Assembly (NCBI GenBank): GCA_014377485.1
Contig: JACMPM010000055.1
Coordinates: forward strand, 29,774-93,773
Length of the DNA: 64,000 nucleotides
From: Bacteriovorax sp.
GTDB lineage: Bacteria > Bdellovibrionota > Bacteriovoracia > Bacteriovoracales > Bacteriovoracaceae
Reading direction: 5' to 3'
Both the position numbers and the translations under genes were made by a program. The notes beneath the pieces were generated by a model. It did no database searches. It was given only the letters and a program-made list of their open reading frames with translations, and was not told where the DNA came from. This document shows positions 52,072 through 61,299 of this stretch, one piece after another; position 1 is the first letter of the stretch; every line of letters starts with the position of its first letter.

Positions 52072-52473
52072 CTAGTAACGTCCGCCGCCGCCGCCGCCAC
52101 CGCCGCGAGGTCTACCGCCGCCGCCGCCGCCTTCACGGTTACCGCCGCCGCCGCCAAATCCGCCGCCGCTTCTACCACCACCGAATCCACCACCGCCGCC
52201 GCCACCGCCGCGAGAATCTCTCTCTGGTTGTGGTTTAGCTTCTGAAACTCTTAATGAACGGCCTTCGTACTCTTGACCATCCAATTGAGAAACAGCAGAC
52301 GATGCTCCATCATCTGATTCCATTTCAACAAATCCGAAGCCTTTGCTTCTTCCTGTTTCACGGTCGATAATGATTTTAACTGATGCAACTGATCCAGCAG
52401 AAGAGAAATGTGTCTTTAGTCCATCTTCAGTAGCAGAGTAAGGAAGATTTCCAACGTACAACTTAGCAGCCAT
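52072..52473 (-). CDS. RRM RNA-binding protein with Gly-rich tail
   Basis: 133 residues. One RRM (about 1-80): KLYVGNLPY is RNP2 and KGFGFVEM is RNP1, with aromatic residues in the expected places. The tail (about 85-133) is almost only Gly with Arg and a few Phe (GGGFGGG, RGG), coded by GC-rich DNA unlike its surroundings. This resembles the cold-inducible RNA-binding proteins of cyanobacteria and proteobacteria, which act as RNA chaperones. A promoter pair and about 70-base leader lie upstream. Confidence 0.9.
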   Translation of the reverse strand: MAAKLYVGNLPYSATEDGLKTHFSSAGSVASVKIIIDRETGRSKGFGFVEMESDDGASSAVSQLDGQEYEGRSLRVSEAKPQPERDSRGGGGGGGGFGGGRSGGGFGGGGGNREGGGGGGRPRGGGGGGGGRY

Positions 52474-52540
52474 AAAAAAACTCCAAAAAAAAGGTCAAAA
52501 GTGGGTAATCCCTTAGGACCAACGTAACTATTAGTCTCAA

Positions 52541-52569
52541 GATATAACACATCTCAGTGCCAGTTCCAA
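52541..52569 (-). promoter_or_regulatory. Promoter of the RRM gene
   Basis: On the minus strand TTGGAA (52564-52569) and TATATC (52541-52546) with 17 bases between. It leaves a leader of about 60 bases, as common for cold-regulated RNA-binding protein genes. Confidence 0.5.
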
Positions 52570-52655
52570 ATTTAAATTTACATAAATATTGTGACAGACC
52601 TTTGCGTTAATCGAGAACTCAATTAGAATTTATTAATACACATTTTGAGGTAATT

Positions 52656-54320
52656 ATGGAAAAGATTTGGATCAAAAATTATCAGCCCGGCGTACCCGCA
52701 AGCATTGAAGATCAAATGGAAAAATACAATTCCATACCCGAAATACTTGAAGAAAGTTTTAAAAATTATACCGATAAAAAAGCCTTTCATTGCATGGGAT
52801 CTGACCTCACTTATGGTGAAGTCGATCAACTTAGTCAGAATTTTGCGAGCTATCTTGAGAATAATTTAGGCCTGAAAAAAGGCGATCGAGTGGCTTTAAT
52901 GTTGCCAAATATTCTTCAATACCCCGTAGCGCTCTTTGGAGTTCTTCGTGCGGGTATGGTCGCTGTTAATGTCAATCCACTTTATACTCCACGTGAACTT
53001 GAGCATCAGTTAAAGGATTCAGGAGCTAGTGCAATCATCATTTTTGAAAATGCTTGTCACACTCTGGAATCAGTTCTTTCTCACACTGATGTGAAATATG
53101 TAATAAGAACTTCTATTGGCGATATGTTGGGTTTTCCAAAATCATTGATTGTTAATTTTGTGATTAAAAAAGTTAAGAAAATGATTCCTGCCTGGAATAT
53201 TCCAAATACGATTAGTTTTATGGATGCACTTAAAGATGGTAAGGCTAAGAAATTTAGCAAACCTTCAATTTCAAAAAACGATATTGCTTTTCTCCAATAC
53301 ACTGGAGGAACAACAGGAGTAGCGAAGGGAGCAGTTCTGCTTCACAAAAATATTATTGCTAATATTTGTCAAGCTAGAGCATGGCTTTCACCGCTTATCG
53401 TAAATGGAGAAGAAATTATTATTACTCCATTACCTCTTTATCATATTTTTTCTCTGACAGTTTCTTGTATCTTTGCAACTGTCGGAGGACATAATGTTTT
53501 AATTACAAATCCTCGGGATATGCCAGGATTTGTAGCAGAATTAAAGAAGTGGAAGTTTACCGTTATAACCGGAGTGAATACTCTTTTTAATGGTCTTTTG
53601 AATAATCCAGATTTTAAAGATGTTGATTTTTCAACTGCCCGCATTTGCTTAGGCGGAGGAATGGCAGTTCAAAAATCAGTGGCTGAAAAATGGAAAAGTG
53701 TAACGGGAAAAGTTTTAATAGAAGCTTATGGTCTTACTGAAACATCCCCTGCTGCTTGCGTGAATCCACTTAATATCAAAAGTTATAATGGCTTTATTGG
53801 TCTTCCTATTTCTTCGACTGACGTTGTGATTAAAGATGACTTTGAGAAGACATTGACAATTGGAGAAGCGGGAGAAATCTGTATTAAAGGTCCTCAGGTC
53901 ATGGTCGGATATTGGAAACGCGATGACGAAACAGCAAAGGTAATGACTGCTGATGGCTACTTGAAAACGGGTGATGTTGGAATTATGAATGAAGATGGTT
54001 TTATTAAAATCGTCGACCGTAAAAAAGATATGATTTTAGTTTCTGGGTTTAATGTATATCCCAATGAGATTGAAGATGTTGTAAGTCAGCATCCAAAAGT
54101 ATTTGAAGTGGCTGCTATCGGAGTTCCGGATGAAAAGACGACCGAAGCTATTAAACTATTTATTGTGAAAAAAGATCAGTCATTGACATCGGAAGAGATA
54201 ATAAAATTTTGTCGCGAGAATTTAACAAATTATAAAATTCCTCGCCATGTGGAATTTAGAACAGAACTTCCAAAAACAAATGTCGGTAAAATATTAAGAA
54301 AAGATCTTAGAGGTCAATAA
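52656..54320 (+). CDS. Long-chain fatty acid-CoA ligase (AMP-binding, FadD-like)
   Basis: 554 residues. AMP-forming motifs: YTGGTTGVAKGAVL (P-loop), EAYGLTETSPAA, GYLKTGDVGIMNEDGF, IVDRKKDMILVSGFNVYP and a C-terminal KTNVGKILRKDLR with the catalytic Lys. It activates fatty acids with ATP and CoA for breakdown or lipid synthesis. The N-terminal start (IWIKNYQPGVPASIE) is typical of FadD. It starts at ATG 52656 behind TGAGG and shares a bidirectional hairpin with the convergent lipoprotein gene. Confidence 0.92.
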   Translation: MEKIWIKNYQPGVPASIEDQMEKYNSIPEILEESFKNYTDKKAFHCMGSDLTYGEVDQLSQNFASYLENNLGLKKGDRVALMLPNILQYPVALFGVLRAGMVAVNVNPLYTPRELEHQLKDSGASAIIIFENACHTLESVLSHTDVKYVIRTSIGDMLGFPKSLIVNFVIKKVKKMIPAWNIPNTISFMDALKDGKAKKFSKPSISKNDIAFLQYTGGTTGVAKGAVLLHKNIIANICQARAWLSPLIVNGEEIIITPLPLYHIFSLTVSCIFATVGGHNVLITNPRDMPGFVAELKKWKFTVITGVNTLFNGLLNNPDFKDVDFSTARICLGGGMAVQKSVAEKWKSVTGKVLIEAYGLTETSPAACVNPLNIKSYNGFIGLPISSTDVVIKDDFEKTLTIGEAGEICIKGPQVMVGYWKRDDETAKVMTADGYLKTGDVGIMNEDGFIKIVDRKKDMILVSGFNVYPNEIEDVVSQHPKVFEVAAIGVPDEKTTEAIKLFIVKKDQSLTSEEIIKFCRENLTNYKIPRHVEFRTELPKTNVGKILRKDLRGQ

Positions 54321-54325
54321 TTCAC

Positions 54326-54360
54326 TGGACGGGCTCACTTTATTTTGTGAGCTCGTCTAT
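54326..54360. terminator. Bidirectional hairpin between the ligase and convergent lipoprotein gene
   Basis: GACGGGCTCAC (54328-54338) pairs with GTGAGCTCGTC (54347-54357) with one G-T pair. It overlaps the stop of the leftward gene. Confidence 0.7.
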
Positions 54361-55662
54361 TTGAACTTCAACTACACTACTATGAGCATCGTGTTTTTCA
54401 GTATCAACTTTATCGGTATGTTCCAGTTGTTGTTCGTGGGCAACGTCATCAGGATTTAATTCATTGGTAGGAGGCAGCTCAGTTACTTCCTTCGTACTCT
54501 TTTCTTTAAACCAGTAATAACGTTCAAATCCGAATCCGGCCACAGCTAATGAACCACCGCCTATTGTTGCTTGTTTGGCAGTGATGCTGGTGATCTTAAG
54601 ATATATTTTTTTAAATATACCTATTTTCTCTTCATCGGTTCCTGCTGCTTTGTTTTTGAAAAAATCAAAAGCAAAAGTTTTCAATTTAAGTAATGGTTCT
54701 TTAATTTTAGTGTAGGCAACATCAAGTTTGGAAGTTGCAATCAACTCTCGGATAAATATTTTGTTAGTGATTTTATAAACACCATATGTAGTAGGAGAAT
54801 AATCACTATTTTTAATTAATTGATTTAATTTTTCTAATTCCTTGAGCACTTCTTCATTGGGAACCACTGCATTTTTTGTCGAGTACTCTAGCTCTCTTTG
54901 AACAATGTTAAGCATATCTAAAAGCATGGCCTGACGAACAATTCTGTCCTTGATTTGACCATTCTTAAGCAGAGTGCCGTCCAGGTCTTTCATTTCTTGT
55001 TTTAATTTATTTATCGTGAATTTTAAATTTTTATCTTCATTTCTCAAAGTAATAATTTCACTTTTTAAAACGCCTGAGCGCTTGATCGTGATTTGAATAT
55101 CTCGACTTTCAATGGCATCAAGTTTTAATTTTTTGAGCAAACTAATATTATATTGTAGTGAAATTCTCTCTTCAATCAATTGATCTACATCCTGCTTATA
55201 ATTTTGAAAAGATTTCATCCATTCACCAACTGCCAGGTAAGCTTTAGATGTTTCATCATCTTCTAAAGGGATTTGGTTAGTGAGAATTTTTTCTAAATTT
55301 TCTGCATATTTTTTAGCCATAGGAATAATTTCTTCATCCTGGAAGATATAAAAAGCAGGGTAACGATTGTTATTCCAATTGCGAAGAGATGTATTAAAAG
55401 ATTTTTTAACCTTATTAATCCATTCCAAATGGGGGTATTGAATCTGAACTCGTTTTTCTGTAAATGTAATCAGTTTTCTTTCAGTTAATACTTTAGTGAG
55501 ATTTTTATCGTAGTTCTCACTCATGAAAGTGTTTTTTATTAATTCTGTACATGTTGCAGTTTCATCGGCCGGGGTACGCGCAGAACTATTAACGTCTGCT
55601 ATTTTCAAAGTAGAACAAGAGGTGATAGCAAACATTAATATAGCGAGCGGTAAAATTCTCAT
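54340..55662 (-). CDS. Coiled-coil lipoprotein of unknown family
   Basis: 440 residues. Lipoprotein signal ending ITSC (Cys near 16). Long helical and coiled-coil region (about 70-340) rich in Lys, Glu, Ile, Leu. Near residues 375-392 a Gly-rich hydrophobic stretch (ATIGGGSLAVAGFGFERYYWF) could insert in a membrane, followed by an acidic tail. No family recognised. It is divergent from the 1460-residue lipoprotein gene, with an elaborate inverted repeat between them. Confidence 0.7.
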   Translation of the reverse strand: MRILPLAILMFAITSCSTLKIADVNSSARTPADETATCTELIKNTFMSENYDKNLTKVLTERKLITFTEKRVQIQYPHLEWINKVKKSFNTSLRNWNNNRYPAFYIFQDEEIIPMAKKYAENLEKILTNQIPLEDDETSKAYLAVGEWMKSFQNYKQDVDQLIEERISLQYNISLLKKLKLDAIESRDIQITIKRSGVLKSEIITLRNEDKNLKFTINKLKQEMKDLDGTLLKNGQIKDRIVRQAMLLDMLNIVQRELEYSTKNAVVPNEEVLKELEKLNQLIKNSDYSPTTYGVYKITNKIFIRELIATSKLDVAYTKIKEPLLKLKTFAFDFFKNKAAGTDEEKIGIFKKIYLKITSITAKQATIGGGSLAVAGFGFERYYWFKEKSTKEVTELPPTNELNPDDVAHEQQLEHTDKVDTEKHDAHSSVVEVQIDELTK

Positions 55663-55670
55663 ACCAAACT

Positions 55671-55733
55671 ACTCGGTTAAATAAATAATAAACTTTAGTG
55701 CCTAAATTTTAGTCACTAAAGAATTAACCGAGT
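55671..55733. promoter_or_regulatory. Nested inverted repeats between two divergent lipoprotein genes
   Basis: Outer arms ACTCGGTTAA (55671-55680) and TTAACCGAGT (55724-55733); inner arms CTTTAGTG (55693-55700) and CACTAAAG (55714-55721). Together they can form one long hairpin. Candidate operator for both genes, or a 5' structure. Confidence 0.45.
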
Positions 55734-55787
55734 TTGCCGATAAAGTATTGCGATAGCTTAGTTTTTTGACAAGTCTTGGAGTTTTTG

Positions 55788-58700
55788 ATGGCGATGAAAT
55801 TTGTATTAATTTTCTGTCTTATTCTGCAGTCGTGCAGTTTTAGAGTTCCTGGTTGGAGCCGAGTTCCTTCGTCAGTTGCAAATTTTAATGAGTATAAAGT
55901 TAAAATGACCGCCTTTAAAGGACGTGCCTTAGGGTCTGAAAGAGATGCCAATTGTTCTAAAGAGCAATTAGACGAGGACTTCAAACGTCTGATGGCTTCT
56001 CTTAAAAAAGATTCTTGTGCGGAAGACAACTTCACACTGGATAAAGAAGAATTTGTTCAGAAGAATTGTCCGAAAATAAAAACAGAAGGACTCTTTGATC
56101 GTGTTGTCAAAAAAACAATTGAAGAAGAAAAGGCTAAAACACCACTTACTTATTTTAAAAACATTGTTGATCCGGAATTTTTAACATTCGTTAAAGAAGC
56201 TCAAACGCATTTGAAATTTGTGAATACCATAAGTGTTGATGAAAGTTATTCAGTAGATGACCGCATTGATTTGATTGCCACTTATGTTGAAAATGTACTA
56301 CTTCCCATTCGTGACCTCGTTGTCATTAAGCGTTCATATCTTTCAAAAGAAAATGATGGAAGCGAGTATTACAAAAATTTATTACCGGTTCTTCCAGATT
56401 CACTGGCAGTTGGTTTGAATACAGAACAGATGGGGTTGTTAACCCAAGGTCCTAATCCTGGTTCAAGTCCTTTCTATATGGAGATTGTCTCGGGAGGAAA
56501 TCACACTAACGTTTTAAATTTTTCTCCCGCAGAAATTATTCGTCATGACGTAGTAACCTTATTAAAAGCTCCATCGTCCAAAAACTATGTTCTTGCATTA
56601 AAGTGGATGACTTTGCACATGATGCTCTCGCAAGTCTATCTCTACGATACGATTTTAGAAACCAAAGGTGCTCTTCATATACCGAATTCATGTCAAAACC
56701 AATTCAATGGAAATTTACCTCCTGAATTTAAATTTAAATTTGAAGACGGAGTTGGAGATCAATTTTTGGAAAGTATTTTGGGGGGGCACGGTTTAACTTT
56801 CAAAAAAGATGATACCGCTTATCTGGATTATTATATTGATAATATCAATAAAGATCCAACCAAAGAAGGTTACAGTGGCATAGTACCTTTTGAAAATTAT
56901 AAAAATGCTAAAATGAGTTTAATAGATCAATCAAGCATTGCCGGAACGGCACGTCCACAGTTTGATGACATAGCTCATTTTCAATCTATCATGGGCTTTA
57001 AAGCTTCTGAAGCTGTAAGGGTTTTCAGAGGAACCGTAGAAAAAAGAAGTAGAGGAACCAAGACCACTGAAAATGTTACTTATGCAGGAGCAGAGACTTT
57101 TCAAAAGATTTTAGGAACTTTTCCAGCTGATGAAATTGCAGAAGTAAAACTTCCAGATGGAAATACACAGCAACTTTATCCGGGGAAACAAAACCTATCA
57201 CCGTATCTTCTAGAGTTAATGAAACTACATGGCTTTATCGACTACACTCAATTAATTACAGAAAGAATGAAAAAGAAATTTGCCGGTAAAAAAGCCTTGA
57301 TTGCTTTTCCGACAATGTACTCATCTCCTGTTTGGAGAGATTGGAGCTTAAAGCTTCTTGCAGATACTTTTTATCAGTATAAAGACCTGCCAACTAGTTC
57401 TCCCTTACACCGTATCACTCAGGGTAATTGTGAAAGATCACCGTCTAATAAAGAAATTAAAGAGTTGTGTACTGGAAATAGGGTTCAAAATCTTTCGAAT
57501 TTTTTAAGTGAATTTCGTTCCGGTGAAAAATATATTCCAACAAGAAGACTAGAGGAAAGACAATTTCAAAATATTTATCCTCTTTTAAGTATGATGTGGT
57601 CTTCTATTAGAGATTACACAGAACTTATTCCAGAAACAAAACCATTTGAACTCAACTTTTTATTGGATCAAATGTCTGCAGGAAATCCGTGGGCCAGGTT
57701 AAAATTTAGTTATATGGTTGCTCTTGATCAACTTGAATATAAAAAAGAAGGGATCCCGCCTGTCTACGAAGTTTCAGGTTTGTGGTTTAAGACGAATGAA
57801 AAAGCTAAGTGTGAAGATCAAAACGTAAATCTCCAATATTCAAAAATTATGGAGGCAGGTCAAATTCTAGGATTAAACTATCCACTGACTTATAATCATG
57901 CCGATAAAATACTTTCAGGAACTGAGAAGAATTTTATCTGGAAGAATATTATTGAAGATATTAATCATAGAAATGCTCAGCTATTTAGTGTGACTAGCGG
58001 AGGCAAAGATTTTTATAAAATAGCTGAGGATCTCTCATATAAAACTATCCTTGATCAAGATACTGCTCTTAAAACCGGAATTACGATATCCGATAAGGCT
58101 CGCCAAGAGATTGCTCTTGCTGGAAAGTCTAATGAAGCACAAATTGGAGACTTCTTCTTAAAGCTTTATAAAGTAAAAAATGATGTAGAAAGACAAAAGA
58201 AATTGTTTGAAGAATTCTCTAAAGTCAATGGTATCGACAATACCTTTAACTTGAAACTCAATTTTTTAGCAGTTGATGACTCTTATAAAAAACCAATCTA
58301 CAAAGATATCTTGAGACAAGCGGCAATGGCCCGCAAACTTCAAATACTTACTCGTTTAGATACTTTCTGTGGAATGGATATTAATAATCAAACAGAGTTT
58401 AAAAATATCTTTTACTCGACAAGCAAGGCTCAAAACGAATTAAACCAGATGGCTGGTCTTCCTGCAGTTCCAGAAGATGTTCTCAAAAAAATAAATGAAA
58501 TGTCTCCTGGTGAATTTAGAGATATGTGGTGGGGGATTGGTTCAGGTGTAGCAGGTATGGCTGCTATTATTGTCGGAGGAGCCTGTACTGTTGCTTCTGG
58601 TGGGCTCTGCGCCCCGTTGGGAGGAGCCATGGCCGTTGCCGGAATGGCTTCACTTGGAATTCAAGTCAAACTTACAGCGAATGAGCTTGAGAGAAAATTA

Positions 58701-60170
58701 GATGCAGATGTTTCAGAGAAAAAAGTAAAAGAGATGGAAGTCTTAGGTTTTGCCAATGCCGGGAGTTCGGACGAAGTTCACCGCGGTTATGTGTGGACTG
58801 CTTTCGAAGCTATCAGTATTTTTCCATTAATTGGAATTGCAACTAGATCCTTAACTCTAGGACCCAAACTAGTCGCAGTCTCTGCCAGATCAATTATGCA
58901 ACAAACAGGTAAAACTGCTTTTAGATCTGCTGCCAAGTCTGCTGTTCATGAAGAAGAAGTGCGGTCTGCTCGATATCTTTTAGGAGTTGAGAGTGTTTCT
59001 AAAAATTTAGGACTTGATAAACAAAGCTTGGATGCGGCCAAAACCAAAATTGACATGGTACGGAAACTCTATACCTCTGGAGAAATTAATTCTGAAACCA
59101 TGCTTTCTCGCATTGGTAAAATTCTCGATCCAATAAAACGCGCTAAGATTGCTGCTGCAAAAACAGTAAGAAGTGAAATTGGAAAAGTCGTTGTAAAAGA
59201 ATCAAAAGATCAGATCGATCGACAAGCAGCAAAAGTTGTTTCGCAATACTTTGCTGATAATTCAGTGGATATGCTTCGGTTAATTAAAAGTTATTCAGGT
59301 GAACGTTTAAATAAAGCCGTTAAAATTTTGGGCGAAATCGAATCTAAAGATAGGATCGGAAAACGTATCCCCATTTATAGCGGGGTACGCGATTGGTTTA
59401 TGAGAATGAGAAATGAGTCTCTTGCGAAAAATGCCAGCAAGATTTTAAGAATTGAAAAAGAACTGGCAACTCTAAGTTCAAAACCAGGAGTGCTTGAAGC
59501 TTATGTCGTAAAAAATATCGATGATCTAACAGATATATTTATTGATATCCCGATGAAAATAAGAGAACTCCCTTATATAATTCAAGTGCAGGGGATGCCA
59601 GATTTTAACTTCTTTAAAGGAAGAAAAATTCCAATACTTAGTATGATGTCTGAAGGTCAGACTATGAAAAAAATATTTACTGCTAGAGCTCGTTTAGTTT
59701 ACGAATCATATAAATCCGAAGCTCGTGTAACATTGAAGTTAAAACGTTTTGTTCAGGCCGAAACAACACTAGGTGCATTTCAAGCGTTTCAATATTCGAT
59801 AGCAGAAATGGCCAGCAAAAAAACTTCAACTGAAGCCTCAAAAATAATGATGGAATATAGAAATATTGAAGAGAAGTTCGCTCAACGCCTTTATTTAAAA
59901 TACTCAGAGAGCGGTCAGAAGATGGATTACAAATTCTTCAAAGCGATGGTTACAAATCCTGCCAACTTAAAAGACCGAGCAATTTCTGAAGCTATTTGGG
60001 AAGCAGTACCGGCAGACGAATTGATGGGAATGAAGGCCGTAGGGGCATTGGCCCACAAGGCTGTTCAGGAGCTCGCTAATTACAATGATATAGATTCCTT
60101 CCAGCGCTATATCAACGCACTTCGAATATTAGTTATTAATCGCGACCCAGCAGTTTTGGAAATTATGTAA
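55788..60170 (+). CDS. Very large lipoprotein of unknown family
   Basis: 1460 residues, the largest gene in the window. Signal ends LQSC, so it is a lipoprotein. I start at ATG 55788, with GGAG 6 bases upstream. A first region (about 40-300) is helical with repeated Cys; a long middle region has no family I know; about residues 915-970 are a strongly hydrophobic Gly/Ala segment (SGVAGMAAIIVGGACTVASG, APLGGAMAVAGMASLG) and a second hydrophobic patch follows near 1010-1030. The C-terminal 400 residues are basic and helical. The layout resembles the 701-residue protein at 34.99 kb. Possibly a surface structure or pore-forming effector; function unknown. Confidence 0.75.
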   Translation: MAMKFVLIFCLILQSCSFRVPGWSRVPSSVANFNEYKVKMTAFKGRALGSERDANCSKEQLDEDFKRLMASLKKDSCAEDNFTLDKEEFVQKNCPKIKTEGLFDRVVKKTIEEEKAKTPLTYFKNIVDPEFLTFVKEAQTHLKFVNTISVDESYSVDDRIDLIATYVENVLLPIRDLVVIKRSYLSKENDGSEYYKNLLPVLPDSLAVGLNTEQMGLLTQGPNPGSSPFYMEIVSGGNHTNVLNFSPAEIIRHDVVTLLKAPSSKNYVLALKWMTLHMMLSQVYLYDTILETKGALHIPNSCQNQFNGNLPPEFKFKFEDGVGDQFLESILGGHGLTFKKDDTAYLDYYIDNINKDPTKEGYSGIVPFENYKNAKMSLIDQSSIAGTARPQFDDIAHFQSIMGFKASEAVRVFRGTVEKRSRGTKTTENVTYAGAETFQKILGTFPADEIAEVKLPDGNTQQLYPGKQNLSPYLLELMKLHGFIDYTQLITERMKKKFAGKKALIAFPTMYSSPVWRDWSLKLLADTFYQYKDLPTSSPLHRITQGNCERSPSNKEIKELCTGNRVQNLSNFLSEFRSGEKYIPTRRLEERQFQNIYPLLSMMWSSIRDYTELIPETKPFELNFLLDQMSAGNPWARLKFSYMVALDQLEYKKEGIPPVYEVSGLWFKTNEKAKCEDQNVNLQYSKIMEAGQILGLNYPLTYNHADKILSGTEKNFIWKNIIEDINHRNAQLFSVTSGGKDFYKIAEDLSYKTILDQDTALKTGITISDKARQEIALAGKSNEAQIGDFFLKLYKVKNDVERQKKLFEEFSKVNGIDNTFNLKLNFLAVDDSYKKPIYKDILRQAAMARKLQILTRLDTFCGMDINNQTEFKNIFYSTSKAQNELNQMAGLPAVPEDVLKKINEMSPGEFRDMWWGIGSGVAGMAAIIVGGACTVASGGLCAPLGGAMAVAGMASLGIQVKLTANELERKLDADVSEKKVKEMEVLGFANAGSSDEVHRGYVWTAFEAISIFPLIGIATRSLTLGPKLVAVSARSIMQQTGKTAFRSAAKSAVHEEEVRSARYLLGVESVSKNLGLDKQSLDAAKTKIDMVRKLYTSGEINSETMLSRIGKILDPIKRAKIAAAKTVRSEIGKVVVKESKDQIDRQAAKVVSQYFADNSVDMLRLIKSYSGERLNKAVKILGEIESKDRIGKRIPIYSGVRDWFMRMRNESLAKNASKILRIEKELATLSSKPGVLEAYVVKNIDDLTDIFIDIPMKIRELPYIIQVQGMPDFNFFKGRKIPILSMMSEGQTMKKIFTARARLVYESYKSEARVTLKLKRFVQAETTLGAFQAFQYSIAEMASKKTSTEASKIMMEYRNIEEKFAQRLYLKYSESGQKMDYKFFKAMVTNPANLKDRAISEAIWEAVPADELMGMKAVGALAHKAVQELANYNDIDSFQRYINALRILVINRDPAVLEIM

Positions 60171-60236
60171 TTAAATTAAAGTTATTGGTGTGATTTTCCG
60201 AAATATTTTGAAGGCTTATATTGAGGATAGAGATTT

Positions 60237-60968
60237 ATGCTTAAAAAAATAATACTGTCAGCACTGATTGCTTTTATTACGTTCCCGAACCTAAGTGCTC
60301 AAGATGAATTAAAATCATCGTTTGAAAAGGTGTACGGGGCACTTAAGCAAGCTGGAACAATTAATTATCAAGAAAATTGTCCGACCTGCCTTAAAGTTGC
60401 CAATAATCCTAAAAAACTCTCTAATCTCGTTTCAGAATCTAATCATCAGACAATTGAATTATCAGTTGTGACTGAAAAAGAACTAGCTAAATATTTTGAT
60501 GAACTTGCAAGTAACGAGAATATTCCTTTTGGTTATGCTTACGACGGTTGTTATGCTCGGGCTCACAAAATGTCACGCATACTCGAAGGCAAGGGAATCA
60601 TCACGGGCAAAGCGTTTGTTGAAGGCAATTTGAATGTGGTTTCGCCTCTCTTGGGAAAAGTTAACTGGTGGTATCATGTAGCGCCGGTAGTTCTAGTTAA
60701 AAAGGATGGAAAGGAAATTCCCTATGTCATAGATCCATCTCTGTTTAAAAAACCAATTCCATTCAATGAATGGAGAGATTTAATGACTGGTGGGAAAAAA
60801 GAAAATCTAGATAACCAATATTTTACAAATCGCTTTAGTTACACACCAAACGATAAAGCCCCCCCTCCAAAATTAAGTTTTACTGATGACGATATAGCCA
60901 GTACTCAGTCAACCATGGCAGGCTACAGAAATACTTTAAGTCAAATTGTAAAAAACCATGCAAAATAG
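60237..60968 (+). CDS. Exported protein-glutaminase (protein glutamine deamidase) family
   Basis: 243 residues. Signal peptide (about 1-21). The catalytic pattern of protein-glutaminases is plain: Cys105 in DGCYARAHKM, His147 in NWWYHVAPVV and Asp166 in YVIDPSLF. The known secreted enzyme of Chryseobacterium deamidates protein-bound Gln to Glu. A CPTC motif near 48-51 lies in the pro-region. Such an enzyme outside the cell could alter envelope or prey proteins. It starts at ATG 60237 behind GAGGA, about 66 bases after the large lipoprotein, so it may be cotranscribed. Confidence 0.82.
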   Translation: MLKKIILSALIAFITFPNLSAQDELKSSFEKVYGALKQAGTINYQENCPTCLKVANNPKKLSNLVSESNHQTIELSVVTEKELAKYFDELASNENIPFGYAYDGCYARAHKMSRILEGKGIITGKAFVEGNLNVVSPLLGKVNWWYHVAPVVLVKKDGKEIPYVIDPSLFKKPIPFNEWRDLMTGGKKENLDNQYFTNRFSYTPNDKAPPPKLSFTDDDIASTQSTMAGYRNTLSQIVKNHAK

Positions 60969-60980
60969 GAAAAAAATTAA

Positions 60981-61268
60981 ATGTTAAAAATATTAATTGC
61001 CTCATTTCTGATTGCCAGTTCAGTGTTTGCGGATACAAAAATGAAAAAGATTTCTGATTCGTTCAATGACAAAGTAAAGATGGTAAAAGAGACCGATGAA
61101 GGGATTAAACTTCATTTTGAAACACATGCCGCTGTCTATAAAGTGAATAAAACAAATCCTAAATTTGAACAACTTAAGAAACTTCTTGAAAAAAGTAAAA
61201 ACGAAAATAAAGAAGTGAAAGTTGAAGTTTCAATACCTGCTATGGAAATCACAAGCGCTCATAATTAA
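60981..61268 (+). CDS. Small exported protein of unknown function
   Basis: 95 residues: signal peptide (MLKILIASFLIASSVFA) then a charged beta/helix domain (KVKMVKETDEGIKLHFET, then Lys/Glu-rich). No Cys. Only 12 bases after the glutaminase stop, with AGGA upstream, so it is probably the same transcript; it could be an inhibitor, chaperone or partner of the glutaminase, but nothing in the sequence says which. Confidence 0.7.
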   Translation: MLKILIASFLIASSVFADTKMKKISDSFNDKVKMVKETDEGIKLHFETHAAVYKVNKTNPKFEQLKKLLEKSKNENKEVKVEVSIPAMEITSAHN

Positions 61269-61299
61269 TTGCCCACAAGCTTTATGTGGACTCAGAAAA

